A stretch of DNA of 64,000 nt from Agrypnia vestita. Taxonomy: Eukaryota; Arthropoda; Insecta; Trichoptera; Phryganeidae. The notes under the pieces are model-generated. The model saw only the letters and a list, made by a program, of their open reading frames with translations, did not search any database and was not told where the DNA came from. The translations under genes were made by a program, and so were the position numbers. The stretch lies in the NCBI GenBank assembly GCA_016648135.1, contig JADDOH010001521.1, forward strand, positions 248,001 to 312,000, written 5' to 3'. Positions 55,550-64,000 of the stretch are shown one piece after another. Each line of letters opens with the position of its first letter. Position 1 is the stretch's first letter.

Positions 55550-56091
55550 AAAAAAGTAACCCATAAAAACCAAGTTTTTATTATACTCCCTTTCTTTGTA
55601 AAATATAACAACAATTTAAAGACGAATTAAAACATATAACATAACACTAAGCTTACGGTAATTGAATATATTCCTAAAATATCAAATGTTTTGAGCTTTG
55701 ATAAGCCACTTCAGGCTTTGAAGATTAAATTCTAAAAAAAATTGTCAGTCAATTTAGATTTTCGACATTAGTAGTGAAGTACCTATTATGAATACCGATG
55801 GAGTAATTCAAATTTAGAAATTATTCCGCTACGTTATCGGGCCGCCGTTGTTGTAATCAAACTTTTCTAATGATTCCAATTTGAAAAAACCAATAAAATT
55901 TCTAAAAATCCGAAATCATACTGTAATTATAATCTTTTTTTAACGAAAATTTGATAGATCTTCTTGATCGTCGCTATGAGTCTATTTGCCAAGTTTCAAC
56001 TCGATTGGATCACGGGAAAAGGGTCAAAAATCGATCCAAAATTTTTTGTTGACGGCAAGCAAGCAGACGCCACGAGTTAATATAAAGGGAG
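55550..56091 (+). repeat. Family A repeat, copy 8 (second of a dimer)
   Basis: Full-length. It follows copy 7 through the same junction text (TTAAAGAAAGGGAGTAAAAA, then AGTAACCCATAAAAACC) seen between copies 4 and 5. Confidence 0.9.
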
Positions 56092-56139
56092 TAAAAATAG
56101 TTCATATTAGACTTTTATATAAATCAAAATGCTTCTATG

Positions 56140-56330
56140 AAGGGAGGGGAGTGTGAACTTTAGCATAATAAATTACGGATGCTTGTTCGAAGTCTTTGTC
56201 TAACCACCGTAAGTTGGTTGCATCTTGGAATTTCCTGGCCACCGTCTCCCGTGTTCGTGATCAGTGCGCCCAAATAAATGGCCCCTTGAACTATCTCGCG
56301 TCCTGCCGTTTGAGAAGTTTATAGTGATGC
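56140..56330 (-). pseudogene. Non-LTR reverse transcriptase fragment
   Basis: A 46-codon open stretch reads GREIVQGAIYLGALITNTGD, GGQEIPRCNQLTVVRQRL. The YLGxLITNxGDxxxEI segment is a known landmark between the palm and the C-terminal domain of insect endonuclease-reverse transcriptases. Confidence 0.7.
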
Positions 56331-56539
56331 ATTAAGCTCGGTCTACAATCAATTAGCAAACTTCTTGCTCACGAATTTATACCATTCAAATTATCTTCTT
56401 CAATAAATGCAAAATAAATATGGTGACATTATTCATACAATTAACAAGAATATACTTTGTATAAACCAATAATTTGTAACGAGTGTAAACATTTGTATAA
56501 ACATAGGAAAAACGTATATAAATGTTCATGTTAGTATTA

Positions 56540-56765
56540 TAGGAACTCTTAAGATGTTTAAATAGTAACGACTCTTCAGAATACTCTAATCATCTATTGG
56601 AAACAAATTATTATTTTAATTTTAATAAGAGCTTACTATTTTTTCATAAAAATAATAAAGGATTACAGTTGGATAAATTAAAAATTTTGAAAATAAGAAA
56701 AGGTGTTAATGGTAAATTAAATATATCTAATAAACAACCAGGTCCTTTTCACATAAAGTAATCTT
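56540..56765 (+). pseudogene. Penelope-like element endonuclease tail
   Basis: Plus-strand frame DSSEYSNHLLETNYYFNFNK, SLLFFHKNNKGLQLDKLKIL, KIRKGVNGKLNISNKQPGPF, ending at about 56760. It corresponds to the C-terminal part of PLE GIY-YIG endonucleases and is paralogous to the minus-strand piece at 13540-13800. The catalytic front part is missing. The hammerhead-like motif lies about 105 bp downstream. Confidence 0.7.
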
Positions 56766-56861
56766 TATAATTTATTTTCACAAAAGTACTTACATTTACA
56801 AATATTTATTTTTTCTTTCGTTAATTTCCAATCTTCATTGTTTATTTTTTTGTATATTTTG

Positions 56862-56900
56862 TATCCTGATGAAGGGACCAGCGGCCTCGAAACTTTTTGG
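56862..56900 (+). ncRNA. Hammerhead-like motif of Penelope-type end
   Basis: TATCCTGATGAAGGGACCAG, then CGGCCTCGAAACTTTTTGG: CTGATGA and GAAAC boxes around a short GG/CC-type stem. Its position after an endonuclease remnant matches the element at 10226-10800. Confidence 0.5.
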
Positions 56901-56939
56901 TTTTTCAAAAAAATATTCGATTAACTCAATATTTTCGGA

Positions 56940-57825
56940 TAATCTTTAAAAAAGTTTAATTTTCCTTTTATATATTCTTTGTTTGAAACGAATATTTAAT
57001 TTTTTTAAACGTTGTCCGAAAATATAGTGTAAATTTGATGATTTCAGATAGTAAAACCAAAAAAGAATTTTCGCAAATTCGATATTTCATATCTTTATGA
57101 AAACACCATCGAAAATTTATGTAAATTATTTTTATATTATCATTTTCTCAATTCTATGTTTTTTGGATTGGATCAACGTCCAGTTAAGGCGTTTGTGCCC
57201 ACTTCTGTGACATTTCCAAAGCATGAAGTTTCTCTCACTTACTTTCAATATCAGGGCTTTCATTCCCGGAATATATGAAAATATATATAAAAAATTTATA
57301 CTCAGATTTAAGCTAGTCATATGCTGTTCCGAGAAAAGCCCTCCCAGAGACGAATTTCGGAAACTGGGCAAAACTTATATTGATTAACATTGTTAATCCA
57401 ATCAAAAAGCATTTAATTAAACCTTTAACGTTTATAATTCCCTGGTAATAAAGAATGGGATTTTAATTGCCGAGGTTCCGTTTCAAAGGGAGGGTTTTTA
57501 TGAAATTTAGGGCGGAAACCTAGATTTCATTGGCCTTTGCAAAAAGTTGGCATTCCAAGGGTACCATTAGTGTCAGGTTTCCCTATTTCATTCCGCCCTT
57601 ATTATCTTTATAACTTTCGACAAAGTATTTTTCCGATATTTCCAATGTTCAATCGGAAATTTGCGGTGTACATCAAAAGATATTATGTTCAATTTATTAT
57701 AATAAAATAAAGGGAGAGTTTCTGCATGTGGCAGCCATAACTGATAGAAAATCTAAGAATTGTATTTTTCAAAAGTCTGCACATTTGGTAAAGACACAAG
57801 ATGAATACCTTGTTTATTTTTTAAA
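56940..57825. other. No gene recognised
   Basis: AT-rich with a GC-richer block at 57460-57600. No recognised feature. Confidence 0.4.
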
Positions 57826-57960
57826 AGAGATGCGTAATCACGTGGCATCAATATTTTCAAAATAAGCTAATGTCCTTTAAAAATATAACTAACTTGATGG
57901 GCTCCTGGAATGAGGCACAAACCAATGATAACTGAATCACTAAAAGTGCGTCTTAACCAC
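57826..57960 (-). repeat. tRNA-derived SINE, family S2 copy 2 (diverged)
   Basis: Shares AGAGATGCG, AAAATAAGCTAA, ACTAACTTGATGG and TGGAATG in order with 32255-32445. The tRNA-like head is decayed. Confidence 0.65.
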
Positions 57961-58254
57961 GAAACCAAAAAGCACATTAGGTGTACAAAATTAAGTTTAA
58001 AAACAAAAAAAACAAGTTGTTACCTTTTAAATTTGTTTCTACATTACTTCCTTATTGTTTATCCAGCTCCTATGTATTTATTTTTGTTAACGTATTTACT
58101 TTTTTTTAAATTTCAATACTTAATGTGCGTTATATCCTGATAAAATAATCATTGGCCACAAAACATGTTTATTTTTCAACAAGCTGCAACCCCTTCAAAA
58201 AAACGGAACATTGGTACACGTCTTTGCTTAGTCCTAGTATAAATTTAAAGTATC

Positions 58255-58350
58255 TTTTTGGCGGTCCACGGAGAGGTGACCTTAGCAACAAGCGTGAAAC
58301 GGCCTGTTCGGGTTTGGTAGACCGGGATTCAAGACCCATCTCCGGCTGTT
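58255..58350 (+). repeat. tRNA-like sequence, possible SINE head
   Basis: TGACCTTAGCAACAAGCG and CGGGATTCAAGACCC are loosely A- and B-box-like at tRNA spacing. A T-rich tail with AATAAAGATTTTATT follows at about 58536. Weak. Confidence 0.3.
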
Positions 58351-58734
58351 TAATTGAAATCGCTGTCTCGCTGTCCCTCTCCCGTTGTAATCCCTCTCTG
58401 CCTTGAATCTATATGTGTGAGTCTTAGTATTGTCTCTCTTGCTCTTGTACTGTATCCATGTCCTTTGTAACCTGTATGCATAAATCTTTGTATCTTATAT
58501 ATCTTTATTACCATGTAACTGAATTGAATATACTAATAAAGATTTTATTTCTGCGAGAGTGGGACAGTGATTGGGCTTTGCTTGCATCTCCCTGCTGGGC
58601 CGCCCTATACACGGTACAGCATGGAGATAGCTATTAGAGTAAAAAACTGTCAACTAGGCGACCCATGAGAAGAACCGATATGTCAGCGTAAGCTCGTAAA
58701 ACGATCCTGGGAAAGTGGTGGGTACCCAATCACT

Positions 58735-58810
58735 GTTTAATTGAAGTTACGGGGACAGACAGACGGACATGCAACGAAATTATCATGTTTGATATTGCTT
58801 CTTAGGCTAA
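58735..58810 (-). repeat. Inverted copy of the 7351-7466 repeat
   Basis: GAAGTTACGGGGACAGACAG, CGGACATGCAACGAAATTAT and CATGTTTGATATTGCTTCTT are the inverse of the segment at 7351-7466. Confidence 0.75.
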
Positions 58811-59399
58811 CATAATTTTTCTACGTTAAAAAAATTACAAATTTTCAAGTCTGATGGACAAAGGTCAAATAACGTACTTTTTATGCTACCGAGGTGATAG
58901 TTGTATAAATATACAGCTGCAGTATAGATTTATTTCACAAAATTTCTTCATTTTAGATCATTTATTTCTCCGGGGGACGATTGATCATCCCTTATGTACA
59001 GACCGTAGGAACCTTTGCACCGGGGACCTGTACACGAGCGACTGGAAATCCGTGAACCCGAAATAATTATTCTCCATTCATTGCCCACCACTGGCGATCT
59101 CGATTTGCTGCACCGAGTATCGTTGCAGACATCATTACAAACTGAAGTTTAACAGTCCCGTTAAATTCAATGGGAGTAAATATTCCTTCTAATCGAATTC
59201 CTTGTTACGTAATCGGAGCAAATTAAAATTTTTGTTTTTTATTTACTTTAATTTTTAATGAGACGCTTACAGAATGATGAGACATTTAGTGAGATACTGA
59301 CACTAATTTAATGAGATACTAACACTAACACGAGAAATAGGAATAGAATAAGATTACATTGTAAGAAAAAAGTGTATACCTACACAAAATTGTCTAATA
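58811..59399. other. No gene recognised
   Basis: Includes a GC-richer stretch (58975-59160) with a 70-codon open frame and no known domain. Confidence 0.35.
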
Positions 59400-59610
59400 T
59401 ACTTCTTCTTCTCTTCTTCTTGTTCACTTCTTCAGCCTCCATCTCTCCACTGCTGGATACAAGCCTCTTTCATTCCCTTCCATCATTCCTTGTTGTTTGC
59501 TAATTGTAGCCATTTCTTTCCCCCTATATATCGTCGGCCCATCTCTTTTAAATTCTTCCGACGCCTCTTTAATTCTCCTAAGGTCTCCATTTTAGAACTC
59601 TGGAAGTCCA
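59400..59610 (-). pseudogene. Non-LTR element 3' end (same family as 33655-35551)
   Basis: Co-linear with 33655-33870: CTCCATCTCTCC, CAAGCCTCTTTCATTCCCTT, TTGTAGCCATTTCTTTCC, ATCGTCGGCCCATCTCTTTT. A 5'-truncated ~200 bp copy of the coding end and 3' region. Confidence 0.8.
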
Positions 59611-60040
59611 TTTTCTAATGTACAGAGGTGTAAAAATATACGATGAGATGCCATAAAACATGAAGAATATAAATAAGAAGAATGAATTTAAAAACAAATA
59701 CTAAAATTATTGTAAAAATAGTATAGAATTGTAAAGCAAAATATGTATTATTTATTATATTATAGATTGTACCAAAGATTAAATTAGATATTAATGTAAA
59801 TATGAATGTTATTAAGGACAGAATATTAGTAATAGATTTTCGAATGTAAAGTGTAAAATACAAGTTAATATACAGGGCTGTAAAATTAACTAACTTTAGA
59901 AATAAAAAAATAAAAAAATAAGAATAGTGGGTACAAATTATATAATATAATTTAATATATAATTATATAATAATTATATATTAAATTATATATAAATTAT
60001 ATTATATATATAATTCATAATTAAGACAAAGTATACAAAT
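59611..60040. other. No gene; AT-rich with TATA-type palindromic run
   Basis: 59935-60015 consists almost wholly of ATATAATT-type alternating sequence, able to fold on itself. Confidence 0.5.
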
Positions 60041-60135
60041 CTCACAGAGACGAAGCTATTTATGTAGAAAACGTGTATGGAAGAATGCCTTTATTGGGTG
60101 GCCCAGGGCTTATGATATATAAGTGTTCAAGGCAT
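60041..60135 (+). repeat. Family C repeat, copy 3 (diverged)
   Basis: CACAGAGACGAAGCTATTTATG ... GGGTGGCCCAGGGCTTATG parallels the start of 13086-13230. Confidence 0.55.
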
Positions 60136-60660
60136 ATATACAATGAAAGTTTATGTATCAAAATAACAATATTTAATTAATTAAAAATAACATAAAATCT
60201 GGTCGAAGGTATAAGAGAATCCAGCTTCGGAAAACCCCTTTAGACACATATCAAGTTAATTGATTACTTTACGCACTGCAATATTCAACTGTTCCACCGT
60301 AAGAACTTCCACACATTATTAGTTTTTTTGAAAACCACAAGACAAATAGTTTAAAATATTTAAATGACAGTTATACATACATGTTATGTGTTTTCAAAAA
60401 TAATAATAATCAGATAGGTTAATCAACCCTTTCTTTTGCTCTTATTTTTTTTCTTTTCTCTTCAACGTTATGTTTTTTACAATTAAAAATAAATAAAGCT
60501 ATCAATAATAATAGCTGATTAATAAATAAATATATCTAATAGTCCGATTTTCCCTCTCTCTTTGCTTAACCCCTCCCCTTTTATTTCCCCCACCTAGTTG
60601 ACATTCTGTCCCTCGATGATTTTCTTTCCCTATGTAAATATCCCTATATCTATTTTATAT
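60136..60660. other. No gene seen
   Basis: AT-rich, then a C/T-rich stretch at 60545-60620. Nothing recognised. Confidence 0.4.
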
Positions 60661-60740
60661 TGTCCTGATAAAGGTTGAGACCGATCAAAACTATTCGACG
60701 AATATATATATTAGTAAGTGGTTTAAAACTATATATTAAA
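60661..60740 (+). repeat. Penelope-type end with degenerate hammerhead-like box
   Basis: TCCTGATAAAGGTTGAGACC, then GATCAAAACTATTCG and TAAGTGGTTTAAAAC. The AAGTGGTTTA edge also occurs at 13960-13971. Confidence 0.4.
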
Positions 60741-60866
60741 TTTAATTTTCAAATTTTAATAAAAAAAATAATAATATTTTGAGTATGTCCAAATTTTTTA
60801 GAACAGAACTGGATTTTTTGTCACAGGGACATCGATAATCAATCAATATATATTATAGAAAATAAG

Positions 60867-61012
60867 TATTCTATCATGGGTAGAAATAGCGAACGTTGCA
60901 TATGTGTAAAGTGATCACTTAAGCCGACCGTACGATAGGTCGTAAGTCCTATGTACGCCCAAAAAAGACTTCTATGCCTACTCTCCCTTAAAAATACAGT
61001 TTCGTCTCTGTA
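60867..61012 (-). repeat. Family C repeat, copy 2 (inverted)
   Basis: The inverse strand matches 13086-13230 nearly throughout (GTACATAGGACTTACGACCT, GGCTTAAGTGATCACTTTAC). Confidence 0.88.
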
Positions 61013-61525
61013 TATATATATAATATACATTGATTGAAAAATAATCATGTTGCACCACAAATTTACTGCCATATCAGCCAATAACATTATGCATCAAACT
61101 GTATAGTTATGTAAATACACATTTTTATGCGATACCGATCGCTTGCCCGCTGAGGCGCGATTCAACGGTGACCACTTGATCTCCCTGTACACAGGGTTCA
61201 GTCGGACCTTAATGATTTAAAATGCTCTCGGACATCGTAAAAGTCCAGCTGTACCTCGTCTATACCCGCATTAACCTTTCATACCGTGGAATCTAGACCG
61301 TATATAATGTCGGACATTGAATAACCGCCAGTCGCATTCGGCTTTTCACTGATCGAGAATAGTGTTTATTTTTTGTTGCTTCCACTAAATTTCGTTCGAA
61401 GTGGCGACCTGCTTCCTCTCATAAAGATCTTTGTCCGTTTGGAAACACCCACAACTTCAGATAATACGATTTAGAACAAGCAAAACAATTTAATTAAGAA
61501 AATAGAGTTCTACAAAGTTAACAAA
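61013..61525. other. No gene recognised; GC-richer block 61130-61440
   Basis: No open frame over 60 codons and no recognised repeat in the block. Confidence 0.35.
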
Positions 61526-61790
61526 GACTGGAACGACCGGAAATTATATTGACAAATGTGTATATAAAATTCAGAATGAACTAGAACTCATAGGTGTGTG
61601 TTAAAATAGTAATAAATTTATATTTAACGACTCCAAAAGAAAATTTATGGTTATTGGTTAAGAAAAGAACAATAAATATTATTGAAGAATAAATAAGGTG
61701 GACATTAAAGAGGTGAGTAAATTAAAATTTAGGAGTAAAGATTGATAATAAACTGTAATTCTACAAAGAAACTTAACTTAAAATTTGCTT
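61526..61790 (+). pseudogene. Non-LTR reverse transcriptase fragment
   Basis: Pieces read KCVYKIQNELEL, KRTINIIEE and, after frame changes, VSKLKIxGVKIDNKL.FYKET, i.e. the FKYLGVKIDNKLNF landmark after the palm. Strongly decayed. Confidence 0.6.
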
Positions 61791-61800
61791 TTTTTTTTTT

Positions 61801-61996
61801 GCGAAATTTAAAATAAATTAAATTTTAATAAATATTATTATTAAGTTCTACGGGTTAAGTATTTGTATGTGTTACAGCTGTTTCGGCTTGTAAGGCCATT
61901 ATCAAACAAGCCGAAACAGCTGTAACACATAAAAATACTTAACCCGTAGAACTTAATAATAATATTTATTAAAATTTAATTTATTTTAAATTTCGC
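61801..61996. repeat. Family F giant palindrome, copy 2 (90 bp arms, 16 bp loop)
   Basis: Arms 61801-61890 and 61907-61996 are inverse at 89 of 90 positions by eye; the loop is TAAGGCCATTATCAAA. This is the longest near-perfect palindrome in the window and can form a cruciform. The loop equals the innermost part of one arm of copy 1. Confidence 0.95.
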
Positions 61997-62054
61997 GAAA
62001 ATAAATATGGAGTTCTACAAATTAAACAAAAAAACCATAAATAAAAAAAATAAA

Positions 62055-62760
62055 AATTTGGATGTAGGAGGTAATCATAGAAATTACTCATCCGATTTCA
62101 AAAAATATTCACCAATATTTAGAATAGACTTTTAGGGTAGTTATAAGCATATATTTTCCAGTTAAAATAAAAGGGCTTTTCATGGTTACCTTTTTTACTA
62201 CTAAAGTCGACGAAAAATGGTCGAGCGAATGCGTTTTTTACGAACGCTGCCTTAACATTTAGAGATAAATGAATACTTTCTATAGGAAGTGGTAGAACTT
62301 TAAAAGGCTTACAAAAAAGTCCACGGCCACATTTATCTATGTGTTAAGGTTAATTCACAAATTGATAAAATATGAACGTATGAACGAGGAAAGGATGATA
62401 TGAGGTGAGTGTTGAAGGCAACAGGAATAGTGGGCGTCCGCGAAAGACCTGGCTGACCAGATACAACAAGTGTTTGAGGATGGCTCAAACACTTGTTGTA
62501 TCTGGTGATGGTTAGTTAGTTAGTTATAGAATATAAAAAAAAAATGTTCAAAACTAATTTTAATCTTTCGGGGGTAATTTAAGTAGATAATGTTAAATTC
62601 TTATCAAAATAAATTTGCTTAAAGTCAGGAAAATTTTATGTCAATACAAATTGCTTTTTACTAAACATTGTTTGGACGAGTAGCTTAGATTATTTTGATT
62701 ATTCACTGACACTCTTATAGTTTCAGACTGAAAGCGGGCAAAGCAGCGAGCACAGCTAGT
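62055..62760 (+). mobile_element. Helitron-like remnant with nested retroelement piece
   Basis: TTGGATGTAGGAGG, ACTCATCCGATTTCAAAAA, AGGGCTTTTC, TTTTTTACGAACGCTG match the Helitron-like element at 21216-21932. The end ACAGCTAGT (62752-62760) is Helitron-like. The 5' end is missing and other sequence lies between about 62380 and 62700. Confidence 0.55.
62395..62505 (+). pseudogene. Non-LTR element coding tail ending in a perfect 22 bp hairpin
   Basis: Reads EVSVEGNRNSGRPRKTWLTRYN, the GRPRKTW motif of insect reverse-transcriptase C-termini. It then folds back exactly: arms 62457-62478 and 62484-62505, loop GATGG. Confidence 0.65.
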
Positions 62761-63665
62761 AATTAATAAAGACCTTATTAATGAAAAGGTTGCGATATTT
62801 GTCTGTTTTCACGTCTAATTTGAATCCTTCCTAGTGCACTGGTTGGTTAGTATGACCGCCTTTCCTGCAGGAAATTTAACTGAATTTATGAAAAAAAATT
62901 CTAACCTAAAAATCATTTTCAATGTAGAGACGATTTTTTACATGCGTCAGAAATTTGTAATGTCATCAACTACTAGATGATATTCGTAGAGTAATACAAG
63001 TCAAATAAAATGAAACTTGCAGAAATTTGAATCAGAATTTTTCCAAAAGGTTTTAATGATTTTCTGTGACTTGCATAAAAGCGAGTTAATTTATGATATC
63101 CCATACAATTTACTTTAAAGATTTTTCGACGTTTTATAGATTAGATATTTAATATAGATAGATTAGAAATATAGGTAAAAATGTAAAATTTGAGGTCGCG
63201 TATCTCCATGACCATTCCATATGACTTTATGACACTACAGTTCATTATGGATTTTTTTCAAATTTGCAGAGTCCTAGCTTAACATCTAAAGATAACCGAT
63301 ATTGATTCTCGGCCTTATTTTTTTTTCAAAAATAGTGTTTGTGTTGGTACCTTTCTCAGTGAACAAACACAAAGTAAAAATAATAATGTATGAACACATA
63401 ACTTTTTATTTTTTTGAAAATAAATTTTCTTACGTATTATTTCTAATATCTCAACACAGTTCTCATGACAAATAAATAAATTATGTGTAAAAACTCCATT
63501 TCACCACGTAGAAAAATAAACATAAAAAATTGAAAATATACTGATTCGAATTTAATCTGCAGTCGTTTGGAAATAATTAATGTCTAACAGTTAATTTTAG
63601 AGTTTTACCTCGTGGTTGTAATAATAATAACTACACGGATCTCCGTGCCAACGCTACGTGAAAAG
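62761..63665. other. No gene seen; AT-rich
   Basis: AT-rich 0.9 kb stretch, nothing recognised. Confidence 0.4.
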
Positions 63666-63718
63666 TTTGCAAACAAATAAACAAACAAACAAACAAACGA
63701 GCAAACGAACGAACAAAC
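63666..63718 (+). repeat. AACA/AACG microsatellite
   Basis: CAAACAAATAAACAAACAAA with later AACG units; imperfect tetranucleotide run. Confidence 0.9.
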
Positions 63719-64000
63719 GTAATCCGCCCAACTCGAGTTGGCAAATTCCCTGTTTATGTGACGTCATAACGCAAGGAAATAAGTGCAATTTGCCGTAATT
63801 TATTATTTGTAGGTTGAAAAACCGAACGCCGACCACCACCTAGTCACGTGGTCACGAACCACTTTAATTAAATGCATTATCACATGTATTCCGCTGAATT
63901 ATTTATTATGTGATACTTTCGCGACATTAATATAATATTACACCCAACAACAATGACACGAAATTCAAGTAATACATTATTAATTTAAATTAATTAAATT

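Noticed and set aside
59615..59863. 82-codon frame with apparent transmembrane character
   Set aside because: Composed of I/F/L/Y/T from AT-rich sequence; no coding support.
63666..63718. Possible CRISPR-like short repeat run
   Set aside because: It is an AACA-type microsatellite with no spacers; a eukaryotic window gives no reason to expect CRISPR.

Overview
This window looks like repeat-dominated nuclear DNA from an arthropod, most likely an insect. It is strongly AT-rich, has no operon-like gene packing, and nearly every recognisable coding segment belongs to a mobile element. The mixture of mariner, Penelope-like (PLE), RTE/jockey/CR1-type non-LTR, Helitron, hAT- and piggyBac-type non-autonomous elements, solo LTRs and tRNA-derived SINEs is typical of insect intergenic or intronic DNA. 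I cannot fix the order from sequence alone. No complete host gene is visible. Only three short minus- or plus-strand open segments (19227-19421, 37267-37398, 43400-43594) look exon-like, and I cannot name them.

Layout. 0-13 kb: a degraded non-LTR reverse transcriptase, the first copies of an abundant ~500 bp repeat (family A), a full-length mariner with both terminal repeats and a doubly frameshifted transposase (2804-4087), a foldback MITE, an LTR-like promoter segment, and a Penelope GIY-YIG endonuclease with a downstream hammerhead-like motif (10226-10880). 13-23 kb: PLE remnants and palindromes, a piggyBac-like MITE, a palindromic MITE family (D), non-LTR ends, an internally duplicated Helitron-like element (21216-21932) and a foldback. 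23.4-29.3 kb: a ~6 kb composite element with long diverged terminal inverted repeats, three different tandem arrays and no transposase, the most unusual structure here. 30-38 kb: tRNA-like SINEs, a long non-LTR element on the minus strand carrying a 222 bp duplication and a solo LTR with a 5 bp target duplication, more LTRs, and a possible exon. 38-47 kb: MITEs, a hAT-like element, SINEs, an inverted pair of PLE ends, and tandem family A copies. 47-64 kb: LTR-like and non-LTR fragments, further family A dimers, a second PLE with a hammerhead-like motif, near-perfect giant palindromes and a second Helitron-like remnant.

How the parts relate. No pathway is encoded. The elements are nested in one another: a solo LTR inside a non-LTR element, a LINE 3' end inside a PLE end, and a reverse-transcriptase tail inside a Helitron. 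Several families occur both as single copies and as head-to-tail or head-to-head dimers. Two themes stand out. First, CTGATGA...GAAAC motifs resembling hammerhead ribozyme cores recur next to PLE endonuclease remnants. Second, family A occurs twice as a tandem dimer with the same junction. Coordinates of repeat edges are by eye and are usually good to within about 10 bases.
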